Assembly (NCBI RefSeq): GCF_009766005.1
Contig: NZ_LMUK01000043.1
Coordinates: 29,160 to 93,159 of the forward strand
Length of the DNA: 64,000 nucleotides
Origin: Bradyrhizobium sp. S69
Lineage (GTDB): Bacteria; Pseudomonadota; Alphaproteobacteria; Rhizobiales; Xanthobacteraceae
Direction: 5' to 3'
Part shown: piece after piece, positions 8,651-18,173 of the stretch
Numbering within the stretch: position 1 is the stretch's first letter
Layout: each line of letters starts with the position of its first letter
Position numbers and translations under genes: made by a program
Notes under the pieces: generated by a model
The model's input: only the letters and a program-made list of their open reading frames with translations
What the model was told of the DNA's origin: nothing
Databases searched by the model: none

Positions 8651-8777
8651 CGTCATGGCCGGGCATAGCCGTCCGAAGGACGGCGTCGCTTCCGCTCGCC
8701 TATGCCCGGCCATCCACGTCTTCCTTTTTGGACGCGCTGCAAAGACGTGGATGCCCGGCACAAGGCCGGGCATGACG
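8651..8777. repeat. Palindromic intergenic repeat, CGTCATGGCCGGGC family
   Basis: An imperfect long inverted repeat bounded by CGTCATGGCCGGGC and GCCGGGCATGACG, with inner arms CCATCCACGTCTT and AAGACGTGGATGCC. A shorter relative lies at 54276-54365. It sits between converging genes (SDR remnant and the binding protein at 8792) and may act as a bidirectional terminator. Confidence 0.8.
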
Positions 8778-8791
8778 ACCTATGTCGTTAC

Positions 8792-9946
8792 TCACTTCAC
8801 CAAATGAAACCCGCCGTCCTTGACCATGATCACGAACGCCGAACGCTCGTCGTAGCCGTTGTGATTGTCCGGCGTCATGTTGGAGAGGCCGTTGTTGAGC
8901 GCGAGGTCTTTTGTCTTTTCGATCTCGCTGCGCAGCGCGGCGCGAAATTCCTCTGTGCCGGGTTTGGCGACCTTCAGCGCGGCCGGAATGGCGTGCTCGA
9001 CCAGCGTCATCGAATCCCAGAGATGGGCGCCAAAGATCGAGGGCGTGGCTCCGCCGTTGGCGGCCTTGTAGGCGTCGATGAAATTCGCCGTGGTCTTGCG
9101 GAACGGACTGTCGGCGGGCAGGTCGTTCACCACCGTAAAGGCTTCGCCGGTGAAGATCGCGCCGTCGACATCCTTGCCGCCGAGCTTGATGAACTCTTCG
9201 GTCGCAACGCCGTGGGTCTGGAAAATCGGCCCCTTGTAGCCGCGTTCGCGCAGCGCCTTCTGCGGCAGCACGGCCGGCGTGCCGGCGGATGCCACGAACA
9301 CCGCGTCGGGCTTGCTGGCGATGATCTTGAGCACCTGTCCGGTCACGCTGGCGTCGCTGCGCGCATAGACTTCGTGGCCGGTCAGCGTGATGCCGAGCTT
9401 GGGCGCGGTCTCGCTCAACACCTTGTAATAGCCCTCGCCATAGGCATCGGACACGCCGATATAGCCCAGCGTCTTGAGGCCCCATGAGGCGATAAATTTG
9501 AGGATCGCATTGGCCATGATGTCGTCGTTCGGGACGACCTTGAATACCCATTTCTTCTTCTCGTCCATCGGCGTCACCAGGATCGCGGCGGCGGCGAGCG
9601 AGAGCAGCGGCGTCTTGGATTCAGCGGCGATATCGATCAGCGGCAGGCTGACCGGGGTCAGCGAGGAGCCGATCAGCACGTCGACCTTTTCTTCCGCGAT
9701 CAGCTTGCGGGCGTTCTGGGCGCCCTTGGTCGGGTCCGATTCATCGTCGAGCGCAAAATAAGTGATCTTCTGCCCGGCGATCTCTTTCGGCAATGCCGCG
9801 ACCGTCTTGGTCTGCGGCTGGCCGAGCGCTGCGCCCGGTCCGGAGCCGCTCATGGTGATGCCGACCTTGATCTGCGCCTGCGCGCTGCCGGCGCCCAACA
9901 CGACGGTTGCCAGCGCGATCATCCAGCCTTTATGATTTCCCAGCAT
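8792..9946 (-). CDS. Branched-chain-amino-acid-type ABC transporter substrate-binding protein
   Basis: A 384-residue periplasmic binding protein of the LivJ/LivK class. ATG 9946 follows GGAGGGAG and starts a Sec signal peptide (MLGNHKGWMIALATVVLGAGSAQA). The mature part shows the typical first strand 'IKVGITMSGSGPGAALG' and 'VDVLIGSSLTPVSLPL'. It is the last gene of a minus-strand operon: LivH (12482), LivM-LivG fusion (10713), LivF (9991), binding protein. Family members bind amino acids, short amides, aromatic acids and other small solutes; the true ligand cannot be read from the sequence. Confidence 0.9.
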   Translation of the reverse strand: MLGNHKGWMIALATVVLGAGSAQAQIKVGITMSGSGPGAALGQPQTKTVAALPKEIAGQKITYFALDDESDPTKGAQNARKLIAEEKVDVLIGSSLTPVSLPLIDIAAESKTPLLSLAAAAILVTPMDEKKKWVFKVVPNDDIMANAILKFIASWGLKTLGYIGVSDAYGEGYYKVLSETAPKLGITLTGHEVYARSDASVTGQVLKIIASKPDAVFVASAGTPAVLPQKALRERGYKGPIFQTHGVATEEFIKLGGKDVDGAIFTGEAFTVVNDLPADSPFRKTTANFIDAYKAANGGATPSIFGAHLWDSMTLVEHAIPAALKVAKPGTEEFRAALRSEIEKTKDLALNNGLSNMTPDNHNGYDERSAFVIMVKDGGFHLVK

Positions 9947-9990
9947 GACGTCTCCCTCCGGTGTGTTTGTTGATTTGATTGGTCGCCAGT

Positions 9991-10716
9991 CTAGTACTCA
10001 TTGCCGCCGAGGCCGAGATAACTTTCGACCAGTCGGGGGTCCGCGGCGATTTGCTGCGGCGAGCCCTGCGTGGTGATGGCGCCGAGCTCCATCACATAGG
10101 CGTAGTCGGCGACTTCAAGGGCCGCGCGCGCGTTCTGTTCGACCAGCAGGATTGAAACGCCGGTCTGGCGCAGGTCGGTCAGGATATGAAAGACGTCGCG
10201 GACGATGCGCGGCGCCAGCCCGAGGCTGGGCTCGTCCAGCATCAACAGCACCGGCCGCGCCATCAGCGCGCGGCCCATCGCCAGCATCTGGCGCTCGCCA
10301 CCCGATAGCGTGCCCGCCAGTTGCTGCCGCCGCTCTTTCAGTCGCGGCAAACGAACAAAAATCTGCTCCAGGGTTTCTTTACGCTCGGCGCGGGATCGCC
10401 GGAAGCCGCCGAGCAGCAGATTGTCCTCGACCGGCATGTCGGCGAACAGTTCGCGGCGTTCCGGCACCAGACAGAGGCCGGACTGCACGCGGCTCTCCAG
10501 CGCGACCGCGCTGACATCATTGCCGCGGAATCCGATGCCGCCTCTGGCCTTCAACAACCCCATGATGGCGTTGAGCAGCGTGGTCTTGCCGGCGCCGTTG
10601 GAGCCGATCACGGTGACCAGCGCGCCCGCCGTCACGGCGATCGAGACATCATGCACCACCTCGGCACGGCCGTAGGAAACGCAGAGGTTGCGGACATCCA
10701 ATAGCGGCGCGGTCAC
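9991..10716 (-). CDS. livF: ABC transporter ATP-binding protein, LivF type
   Basis: A 241-residue ATPase. It has Walker A 'GSNGAGKTT', the signature 'LSGGERQML' and Walker B 'LLMLDEPSLGLAP', with the LivF-type C-terminus. GTG 10716 overlaps the stop of the LivM-LivG fusion gene (GTGA), so translation is coupled. It pairs with the LivG half of the fusion protein to energise uptake. The binding protein follows 45 bases downstream. The gene symbol marks type, not proven substrate. Confidence 0.9.
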   Translation of the reverse strand: MTAPLLDVRNLCVSYGRAEVVHDVSIAVTAGALVTVIGSNGAGKTTLLNAIMGLLKARGGIGFRGNDVSAVALESRVQSGLCLVPERRELFADMPVEDNLLLGGFRRSRAERKETLEQIFVRLPRLKERRQQLAGTLSGGERQMLAMGRALMARPVLLMLDEPSLGLAPRIVRDVFHILTDLRQTGVSILLVEQNARAALEVADYAYVMELGAITTQGSPQQIAADPRLVESYLGLGGNEY

Positions 10717-12485
10717 GACACGCCTCCGAGATAGGCCTCGAGCACCGCGGGGTGCTGCCTGATGTCGGCGGGGATTCCTTCGGCGATCCGGGTACCGAAA
10801 TCGAGCACCACCAGCCGGTCGGCGAGACTCATGACGAAATCCATGTCGTGCTCGACCAGGAGCACGCTGAGCCCCTCGCTGCGGACTTCGCGCAATAATC
10901 GCGCCAGCGCTTTCTTTTCACCGACGCGCAATCCGGCGGCGGGCTCATCAAGCAACAGCAACACCGGATGGAGGCACAGCGCGCGGGCGACCTCGACCAG
11001 TCGTAACTGGCCGAGCGCGAGCGTGCCGGCCGGCTTGAACGCGACATCGGCGAGGCCAACGCGGTCGAGCTGGCGCTTGGCGTTGGCAAACAACAACGCC
11101 TCCTCGGCGCGATCGAGGCGCAATATCGCGCGCAGCGGGCCGGCACGGCCGAGCAGATGCGCGCCGAGCGCGACGTTCTCGATCACGCTCATGTCGGCGA
11201 CGATTTCGACGTGCTGAAAGGTACGACCCAAACCAAGGGCTGCGGCGCGTTGCGGGGTCTGCGTCCGCAGCGCGTGACCCTCGAACTGGATCTGGCCGGA
11301 GCTTAGGGGCAGCACGCCGGTGATCAGATTGAAGGTCGTGCTTTTGCCGGCGCCGTTCGGGCCGATCAGTCCGATGATGCGGCCGCTCTGGACGTCGAAA
11401 TTGACGTCGTTGACGGCAACGAGGCCGCCGAAAACCTTTCTTGCATCCTGTACCTGCAACAGCGCCGTTCCCGGCGCGGGCAGGGTCCGCTCCGGCGTCG
11501 TCTTGCCGCCGCGCGGCGTTGGCGGGGCTGGCGGCGGCGGCGGTCCAAACAGAATAGGCCACACGCCGCTGGAGGCAGTTTGCAGGATTAGCACCAGCAC
11601 GGCGCCGAAGGCGATGGTTTCGTAATTGCCGGTATTGCCGATCAGCCAGGGCAGGAAATTCTGCAACTGGTCGCGCAGAAACGTGATTCCGGCAGCGCCC
11701 AGGATCGCGCCGTACACCCGTCCGGCGCCGCCCAACACCGCCATCAGGAGATATTCGGTGCCGGTGGTGATGCCGAACGGGCCGGGCGATACCGAGCGCT
11801 GAAAATGCGCGTAGAGCCAGCCGGCGAGGCCCGCGAGCATCGCGGCATAGACGAACACCATCAGCTTGGCGGCGGCGGTGTTGACCCCGAATGCCTCCGC
11901 GGCGCGGGTGCTGCGCCGGAGCGCGCGGATGGCGCGGCCGATGCGGCCTCCGAGCAGGTTTTGGGTGGCGATCACCGCCATTACGACCGCGATCCAGACC
12001 ACGACGAAATAGTCGCGCGGATCGATCAGCGGATGGGTGCCGAGGCGCAGCGGCGGGATGCCGGCCAGCCCGTCATGGGCGCCGAGCCAGTCGAGGTTAC
12101 CGAACAGATAGAAAAACGCGATGCCCCAGGCGATGGTGCCGAGCGGCAGATAGTGACCGGACAGCCGAACCGTGATCGCGCCGATCAGGCCGGCCACCGC
12201 CATGGTCACGATCAGCGAAGCCGGCAGCGTCAGCCATGGCGAGATGCCGAATCGCGTGGTCAAGACTGCGGTGGTGTAGGCGCCGAAGCCGACAAAGGCC
12301 GCCTGTCCGAACGACGTCATGCCGCCGACGCCGGTCAACAGCACGAGACCGATCGCGACCAAGCTGGAAATGCCGATATAATTGAACAGCGTGATCCAGT
12401 AATCCGGCAATAGCCCCGTAAAGGGCGCGACCAGGATCGCGAGCGCACAGATCGCGGGAATGATGGGACCGCGCGAAAATTTCAT
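10713..12485 (-). CDS. Fused LivM permease - LivG ATPase
   Basis: A 590-residue protein. Residues about 1-310 are a LivM-type permease with eight or so hydrophobic segments and the family motif 'TGVGGMTSFGQAAFVG'. A Pro-rich linker ('GPPPPPAPPTPRGG') follows, then a complete LivG-type ATPase from about residue 345 with Walker A 'GPNGAGKST' and Walker B 'LLLLDEPAAG'; the signature motif is degenerate ('LALGQLRLVE'), as is usual for LivG. LivM and LivG are normally separate. ATG 12485 overlaps the LivH stop (ATGA) and the C-terminus overlaps livF, so the whole operon is translationally coupled. The divergent operon at 13936 carries an equivalent fusion. Confidence 0.92.
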   Translation of the reverse strand: MKFSRGPIIPAICALAILVAPFTGLLPDYWITLFNYIGISSLVAIGLVLLTGVGGMTSFGQAAFVGFGAYTTAVLTTRFGISPWLTLPASLIVTMAVAGLIGAITVRLSGHYLPLGTIAWGIAFFYLFGNLDWLGAHDGLAGIPPLRLGTHPLIDPRDYFVVVWIAVVMAVIATQNLLGGRIGRAIRALRRSTRAAEAFGVNTAAAKLMVFVYAAMLAGLAGWLYAHFQRSVSPGPFGITTGTEYLLMAVLGGAGRVYGAILGAAGITFLRDQLQNFLPWLIGNTGNYETIAFGAVLVLILQTASSGVWPILFGPPPPPAPPTPRGGKTTPERTLPAPGTALLQVQDARKVFGGLVAVNDVNFDVQSGRIIGLIGPNGAGKSTTFNLITGVLPLSSGQIQFEGHALRTQTPQRAAALGLGRTFQHVEIVADMSVIENVALGAHLLGRAGPLRAILRLDRAEEALLFANAKRQLDRVGLADVAFKPAGTLALGQLRLVEVARALCLHPVLLLLDEPAAGLRVGEKKALARLLREVRSEGLSVLLVEHDMDFVMSLADRLVVLDFGTRIAEGIPADIRQHPAVLEAYLGGVS

Positions 12486-13519
12486 TCGGTTTCCTCGGCA
12501 TGCGGCGCATAGACCGAACGCCAGGCCAGAACCGGAATGATCAAGGTGAACACCAGCACTTCCTTGAAGTTGCTGGCCCAGAACGAAAACAGGGCTTCGG
12601 CAAATCCGACGCCGAGCGCTGCCAGCACCGTCAGCGGATAGCTGACGAGGCCGCCGAGGATCGCGGCGACAAAGGCCTTCAATCCGATCAGGAAGCCCGA
12701 ATCATAAAACACCGTCATCAGCGGGCCGATCAGCACGCCGGAGACGGCGCCGAGCAGGGCTGCCAGGGCGAAGGCGATTTGCCCCGCGGCGGATGTCGGA
12801 ATGCCAACCAGCCGCGCGCCCACGCGGTTAGACGAACAGGCCCGCAGCGCCTTGCCCAGCAGCGTGCGGCCGAAAAACAGCGCGAACAGCACCAGCAAAA
12901 CCGCGGTAACGATCAGGACCGCGATGCTTTGGCCGGATATCACGAGATCGCCGAGCGAAAATGACGCCGACGATAACGGCGTGGTGCCGGAGCCTTCGGG
13001 GCCGAAAAACAACAGGCCCAATCCGGTCAGTGAAAAATGCACGCCGAACGCCGCCATCAGCAGCACCAGCACGCTGGAATGGGCGATCGGCTCGAAGGCG
13101 ATGCGGTAGATCATCGGCCCCATCGGGGTGATCAGCGCGATCGCCAGCAGAATGTTGACGGCTTGCCCGAGTTTCATCGGCGCTAGCGTTCGCGTCAGCA
13201 GCAGCAGGGCCACCGGCAGCGCCAGGTCGAACAGCGCGATCCTGGCCACGCGCCGCCAGCTCAATTCGGATACGTGGCGCACGATTTCGGAGGCCGCCGC
13301 CAGGCCGCCCAGCGCCAGCAACAGCCACGGCGTTGCGGGAACGTTGCCGTTTTCAAGTGCCGCGATGGTCAGCGCGGTGAACGCCACGAACTCGCCCTGG
13401 GGCACCAGGATGACCCGCGTCACCGCGAACACCAGCACGGTGGCGATCGCAACCAGGGCGTAGACCGCACCGTTGATGATGCCGTCCTGCAGCAGGAATA
13501 GGAAAATGGTGCCGTCCAC
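12482..13519 (-). CDS. livH: ABC transporter permease, LivH type
   Basis: A 345-residue integral membrane protein with the LivH start 'LLQDGIINGAVYALVAI' and the conserved 'AILGGLVSYPLTVLAALGVG' region near the C-terminus. It is longer than typical LivH (about 290) because of an inserted hydrophilic and hydrophobic stretch around residues 70-120. I chose GTG 13519 ('VDGTIFLFLL'); a TTG at 13537 would add six residues. It is the first gene of the minus-strand operon and its stop overlaps the start of the LivM-LivG fusion by ATGA. Confidence 0.88.
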   Translation of the reverse strand: MDGTIFLFLLQDGIINGAVYALVAIATVLVFAVTRVILVPQGEFVAFTALTIAALENGNVPATPWLLLALGGLAAASEIVRHVSELSWRRVARIALFDLALPVALLLLTRTLAPMKLGQAVNILLAIALITPMGPMIYRIAFEPIAHSSVLVLLMAAFGVHFSLTGLGLLFFGPEGSGTTPLSSASFSLGDLVISGQSIAVLIVTAVLLVLFALFFGRTLLGKALRACSSNRVGARLVGIPTSAAGQIAFALAALLGAVSGVLIGPLMTVFYDSGFLIGLKAFVAAILGGLVSYPLTVLAALGVGFAEALFSFWASNFKEVLVFTLIIPVLAWRSVYAPHAEETE

Positions 13520-13935
13520 GCCCGTTCGATCCCCCAAGAGCGCATTTTCCGGGAAGGTGAATGGCCCGGCGCGCTGACGATTTTTTAATTGCAGCCAAAT
13601 TCACCAACCGCCGGCTTAATTCAAGCGGATAGTTCGGCCCCTGCGGCGCGACGGATCGTCCGGGCATGGCTGCTTCAGCCGGCGGTCGCTCGCCGCTCAC
13701 CCCGCGATGCACAATATGCGGGCAAGTGTCTCATGAAATGAGGTACTTCGCCCGCGGAGCGGCCGCCGCTGTGCGACGAAAGTGACATTGACAGGGCGAC
13801 ATCCCCTGAAGCGATATGCCTGCCGAGCAAGCCCGCATTCGCGCCCCATCAACGAGGGCCGCCGCGTCGGCGCTGCATCATCTGAACGTCCGGCTATCGT
13901 CGGATGCGTCACAATAAATATTGGGAGGATCGGTC
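13520..13935. other. Divergent promoter region between two Liv-type operons
   Basis: No gene is seen in these 416 bases. They separate the minus-strand operon starting at 13519 from the plus-strand operon starting at 13936, so both promoters must lie here. Confidence 0.6.
13788..13817 (+). promoter_or_regulatory. Candidate sigma-70 promoter for the plus-strand transporter operon
   Basis: A perfect -35 TTGACA (13788-13793) and a loose -10 CGATAT (13812-13817) are 18 bases apart, about 120 bases upstream of the binding-protein start. The -10 match is weak. Confidence 0.3.
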
Positions 13936-15291
13936 ATGAAAAAAACTATCGCCGGACAGGATTCCGGCCTCGTGGTTTCTCGTCGCAAGCTGTTGCAGTC
14001 GGCGGCTGGCTTAGCCGGAGGCGCGATGCTCCCCGCGGGCATGGCATTGCCGGCCTTCGCCGACGACAAACCGGCGATCGGGACCTATCCCGCCGGTTCG
14101 TCCGGCTCCTCGGTTTTCATCGGTATCACCGTGCCGCGCACCGGTACCTATGCGGTGCAGGGCGAGGACGAGCTCAAGGGCTATGAACTCGCGATCGAGC
14201 ACATCAACAGCGGCCACGAGCTGATCAAGAAGATCTCGCCTAAGACCACCAAGGGCGTGCTCGGTAAGGAATTGAAGTATGGCGTCGCGGATTCCGCCGC
14301 CAAGCCGAACGAAGCGGTGCAGGCGCAGCAGCGCTTCATCAGCGAGAACAAGGCGATGATGATCACCGGCGGCACTTCGAGCGCCGTGGCGGTCGCCCTG
14401 AACAAGCTAGCGCAGCGCGAAAAGGTGCTGTTCGTGTGCGGCATCTCCGGCTCCAACGATACCACCGGCAAGGATTGCGTGCGCTACGGCTTCCGCCAGA
14501 GCTTCTACGGCCAGACCGCGGCGGCCGCGATCAGCCCGACGCTGATCAAGACCTTCGGCAAGAACATGAAGGTCGCTTACCTGACGCCGGACTATACCTA
14601 CGGTCACACCGTCACCAAGTCGATGCAGGACAATACGGCTGCGGCCGGCTGGACCACCGTGACGAACCAGGTATCGCCGCTGGGCGCGCCCGACTTCTCG
14701 TCCTATCTGCTCAACGTCGCCAATTCGGGCGCCGATCTCTTGATCAACGTCAATTGGGGCCACGACGCCGTGCTGTCGATCCAGCAGGCCAAGCAGTTCG
14801 GCGTGCTCGACAAGATGAAGCTGATCGTGCCTTACCAGGTACCGTTCCTGGCCCGCGAAACCGGCGGCCTGATGCAGGGCGTTTACTCGGCGACCGACTA
14901 TTGGTGGGCCATCGAGGACAAATATCCGCTCGCCAAGCTGTTCAACGAGGCGTTCGAGAAGAAGTATGGCTACAAGCCGGAGTGGGGCGCGGCGAACTCC
15001 TATGTCAGCTTCGCGCATTGGGCGCGCATGGTCGAAGAGACCGGCAGCTTCTATCCGCCTGACGTGATCAAGACCTACGAGAAGGAAGAGGTCATTCCCT
15101 CGCTCGTCGGTGACGTGCATTACCGCAAGGAAGATCACCAGTGCGTGCGCCCCGTCATCCTGGTCAAGGGCAAGCTGGAAAAGGACATGAAGGGCAAGGA
15201 AGATTATTACGACGTGCTCGACATCGTTCCCGGCGAAGGCCTGATGCAGAAGCCGGACGCCTTCGGCTGCCAGCTCGGCGACTACACCTGA
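13936..15291 (+). CDS. ABC transporter substrate-binding protein with twin-arginine signal
   Basis: A 451-residue periplasmic binding protein. ATG 13936 is preceded by GGGAGGA. The N-terminus carries 'SRRKLLQSAAGLAGG', a twin-arginine signal, so it is probably exported folded. The mature part begins 'IGITVPRTGTYAVQGEDELKGYELA', typical of the amide/urea/branched-chain class I binding proteins, and has 'YTYGHTVTKSMQ' and 'VNWGHDAVLSIQQAKQFG'. It is larger than LivK (about 370). It heads the plus-strand operon; a terminator hairpin at 15308 separates it from the permease gene. Ligand unknown. Confidence 0.9.
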   Translation: MKKTIAGQDSGLVVSRRKLLQSAAGLAGGAMLPAGMALPAFADDKPAIGTYPAGSSGSSVFIGITVPRTGTYAVQGEDELKGYELAIEHINSGHELIKKISPKTTKGVLGKELKYGVADSAAKPNEAVQAQQRFISENKAMMITGGTSSAVAVALNKLAQREKVLFVCGISGSNDTTGKDCVRYGFRQSFYGQTAAAAISPTLIKTFGKNMKVAYLTPDYTYGHTVTKSMQDNTAAAGWTTVTNQVSPLGAPDFSSYLLNVANSGADLLINVNWGHDAVLSIQQAKQFGVLDKMKLIVPYQVPFLARETGGLMQGVYSATDYWWAIEDKYPLAKLFNEAFEKKYGYKPEWGAANSYVSFAHWARMVEETGSFYPPDVIKTYEKEEVIPSLVGDVHYRKEDHQCVRPVILVKGKLEKDMKGKEDYYDVLDIVPGEGLMQKPDAFGCQLGDYT

Positions 15292-15307
15292 GCGATATCT
15301 GAAGTTT

Positions 15308-15342
15308 GGCGCCGCGGGGCACTTCCTGCGGCGCCATTTTTA
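15308..15342 (+). terminator. Intrinsic terminator between binding protein and permease genes
   Basis: A perfect 8-bp stem, GGCGCCGC (15308-15315) and GCGGCGCC (15328-15335), with a 12-base loop, is followed by ATTTTTA. It lies 17 bases after the binding-protein stop and 86 bases before the LivH start. Partial readthrough would give much more binding protein than membrane components. Confidence 0.75.
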
Positions 15343-15427
15343 GGTTAGGCACGGGCTAAGATGGCACTGATGCCTTCCTCCGCCGTACAACCACATTGCC
15401 TTCAAGCGGGTCCTGCGATCGTCTTTC

Positions 15428-16303
15428 ATGATTAATTGGCCGAATTTCATTTCGCAGGTTTTCAACGGTCTGGCGCTCGGTGCTTTGTTGGCGCTGATCA
15501 GCTCCGGGCTGACCATCATCTATGGCACGCTCGGGGTGCTCAACCTCGCGCACGGCGCGATGTTCATGCTGGGCGGCTACGCCGGCTATGTCGCCTTCCA
15601 ATATACCGGGTCGTTCATCGTCGCGGTGATCGCCGGCTCCTTGTTCGTGATGATCGTGGGCGTGGTGATGGAGCGCGTCATCATCCGGCATTTCTACCAC
15701 CGCCCGCACGAGGACCAGCTTCTGGTCACGTTCGGGCTCGGCATCTGCTTCGTCGAACTGGTGCGGCTGGTGTTCTCCAGCGACTCGAAATTGGTGCCGC
15801 CGCCGCCGCTGTTCCAGGGCATCACCTCGCTCGGATTCATGTTCTATCCGACCTATCGGCTCGCGGTGGTCGGCATTGTCGCGGCCGCGCTCGGTGCCCT
15901 GTTCGTCGTGCTCTACCGCACCCGGCTCGGCATGATCGTGCGCGCCGGCATCGAAGATTCGGTGATGGTCGACTCGCTCGGCATCAACGTCTACCGCGTC
16001 TTCATGATCGTATTCGGTATCGGCGCGATGGCGGCCGGCTTTGCCGGCATCGTCAACGCGCCGGTGGTCTCGCTGACGCCGGGTGTCGGCGACGACATCC
16101 TGGTCGAAACCTTCGTGGTGGTGGTGATCGGCGGCGTTGGATCGTTTCCGGGCGCCATTCTCGGCGGCCTGATCGCCGGGGAGATCATCAGCATCACCTC
16201 GATGTTTAATCCCGGCTACGCCTACGTCATGCTGTTCGCGGCCATGGTGCTGGTGCTGGTGGTCCGGCCGCATGGCCTGCTCGGCACGCAGGGCCGCGAA
16301 TGA
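15428..16303 (+). CDS. livH: ABC transporter permease, LivH type
   Basis: A 291-residue membrane protein of normal LivH length, with 'QVFNGLALGALLALISSGLTIIYG' style N-terminus, 'GVLNLAHGAMFMLGGY' and 'VVIGGVGSFPGAILGGLI'. ATG 15428 is the only reasonable start. It follows the terminator at 15308 and precedes the LivM-LivG fusion by 13 bases, so the three transport genes are a unit. Confidence 0.92.
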   Translation: MINWPNFISQVFNGLALGALLALISSGLTIIYGTLGVLNLAHGAMFMLGGYAGYVAFQYTGSFIVAVIAGSLFVMIVGVVMERVIIRHFYHRPHEDQLLVTFGLGICFVELVRLVFSSDSKLVPPPPLFQGITSLGFMFYPTYRLAVVGIVAAALGALFVVLYRTRLGMIVRAGIEDSVMVDSLGINVYRVFMIVFGIGAMAAGFAGIVNAPVVSLTPGVGDDILVETFVVVVIGGVGSFPGAILGGLIAGEIISITSMFNPGYAYVMLFAAMVLVLVVRPHGLLGTQGRE

Positions 16304-16316
16304 ACGTGGTCATCTG

Positions 16317-18173
16317 ATGCTCAAGCAACGTCCTTTCCTGATCGAGACATTGACGGCGATCGGCCTCGTGATTGCGCCGTTCGTGCTGCCGCATCTCGGC
16401 TTTGCCCCCAACACCGTGAACCGGATCCTGGTCTGGGGCCTGTTCGGCCTCGGCTTCGATATCCTGTTCGGCTTCACCGGGCTGCTGTCGTTCGGCCAGT
16501 CGGCCTTCTACGGCACCGGCGGCTTCGTCGCGGCCTATCTGTTGACCCGCGCCGGATTTCCCAATGTGGTGCTGGCGCTGATCATCGGCATGATCGCGGC
16601 CGCGGCGGTCGGCTATCTGGTCGGACTGATCGCGCTGCGGCGCACCGGCATTTACTTCTCGATGATTACGGTGGCGATCGCGGAGGTGTTCTTTTTCGTC
16701 GAGTTCAATCCGTTGTCGGCCTGGACCGGCGGCGAGAATGGCTTGCCGGGCGTGCCGACGCCGAGCTTCGATCTCGGCTTCGTCAATATCCACTTCACCA
16801 CCGGCTGGTCGCTCTATCAATTCCTCGCGCTGTGCTACTTCATCGGCGTCGTGATCGCGCTACGCATCGTGCGCTCGCCGGTCGGCGCGGTCCTGAGCGC
16901 GATCCGCGACAATCCGCTGCGGGCTACCGCCGTCGGCCACAACATCCACGCCTACAAACTCACGGCATTCGTGATCGCGGCGGCCTATGCCGGGTTTGCC
17001 GGCGGTCTGCTCGGCGTATTGCAGGCATTCATGCCGCCGGACGCGTTCACCTTCGATACCTCAGGGCAATTGGTGATGCAGACCGCGATCGGCGGTCGCG
17101 GCACCTTGTTCGGCCCGCTGGTCGGCGCCGCGATCTGGCTGTTCCTGCAAGACTTCCTGCAGGCGGCCCTCGGACTGGGCGCGGCCTGGAAGCTGGTGCT
17201 CGGCGTGATCTTCGTGCTGCTGGTGTGCTTCCTGCGCCGCGGCATTATCGGCGGCCTGGAAGATCTCTATGGCCGGTTGACCGGCAAGAGTGCCAAGCAT
17301 GCCGAGCCGGAGGAATCCTCGCCCGTCCCGGTGGCCGATGCCGCAGAAGTCATGGCAGCGCTGGTCGCGGACACACCGAAGCCATCGTCGGTTCGCGACG
17401 GCCGTACCGGTCCGATCCTGCAAGCCACCGGCCTGACCAAGCGTTACGGCGGCCTGGTCGCCAACAGCGACATCGATTTTACGGTCAACTATGGCGAGTT
17501 GCGCGGCATCATCGGTCCCAACGGCGCCGGCAAATCGACCTTCTTCAAGATGCTGACCTGCGAAGTTCACCCCACCTCGGGCACGATCCTATTCGAGGGG
17601 CGGGACATCACCGGCACCAGCGTCACCGACGTTTGCCAGCACGGCCTGACCAAGAGCTATCAGGTCAACCAGTTGTTCACCGGACTGACGGTGCGCGAGA
17701 ACGTCGTGATCGCGGCCTTGGCCAAATTGCGCGGCAAATTCCGGCTCGATCTGTTCCGCAGCGTCGACAGCATCCCGGGATTGACCGAACTGGTGAAACG
17801 CACGCTGGAACTGGTCAACCTGTCGTCGCGGCCCGATACGCCGGTATCGGAGCTCGCTTATGGCGAGAAGCGCCGGCTGGAAATCGGATTGGCGCTCGCG
17901 ACGTCGCCGAGCCTGTTGTTGCTGGACGAGCCGCTGGCCGGCATGAGCCCGCGCGAGCGGGTCGAAACGGTCAAGCTTTTGAAGTCGATCAGCCGGGATC
18001 GCACCATGATCATCATCGATCACGACATGGATGCGCTGTTCGAGCTGGCCGAACGCGTCACCGTGCTGCAGGAGGGCCGCGTCCTGGTCGAGGGCACGCC
18101 CGACGAAATCAAGAACAGCACCGCGGTGCAGGAAGCCTATCTGGGCGGCGTGCATGGAGTGCTCGACGCATGA
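16317..18173 (+). CDS. Fused LivM permease - LivG ATPase (second copy)
   Basis: A 618-residue protein starting at ATG 16317 ('MLKQRPFLIETLTAIG'). Residues about 1-325 are a LivM permease with 'GFTGLLSFGQSAFYGTGG' and 'FSMITVAIAEVFFFVEFNPLS'. A charged, Ala/Pro linker (residues about 335-365) leads to a LivG-type ATPase: Walker A 'GPNGAGKST', signature 'LAYGEKRRLEIGLAL', Walker B 'LLLLDEPLAGMSP', and 'IIIDHDMDALFELAERV'. The same fusion architecture occurs in the divergent operon at 10713, but the linkers are unrelated. The stop overlaps the livF start by ATGA. Confidence 0.92.
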   Translation: MLKQRPFLIETLTAIGLVIAPFVLPHLGFAPNTVNRILVWGLFGLGFDILFGFTGLLSFGQSAFYGTGGFVAAYLLTRAGFPNVVLALIIGMIAAAAVGYLVGLIALRRTGIYFSMITVAIAEVFFFVEFNPLSAWTGGENGLPGVPTPSFDLGFVNIHFTTGWSLYQFLALCYFIGVVIALRIVRSPVGAVLSAIRDNPLRATAVGHNIHAYKLTAFVIAAAYAGFAGGLLGVLQAFMPPDAFTFDTSGQLVMQTAIGGRGTLFGPLVGAAIWLFLQDFLQAALGLGAAWKLVLGVIFVLLVCFLRRGIIGGLEDLYGRLTGKSAKHAEPEESSPVPVADAAEVMAALVADTPKPSSVRDGRTGPILQATGLTKRYGGLVANSDIDFTVNYGELRGIIGPNGAGKSTFFKMLTCEVHPTSGTILFEGRDITGTSVTDVCQHGLTKSYQVNQLFTGLTVRENVVIAALAKLRGKFRLDLFRSVDSIPGLTELVKRTLELVNLSSRPDTPVSELAYGEKRRLEIGLALATSPSLLLLDEPLAGMSPRERVETVKLLKSISRDRTMIIIDHDMDALFELAERVTVLQEGRVLVEGTPDEIKNSTAVQEAYLGGVHGVLDA

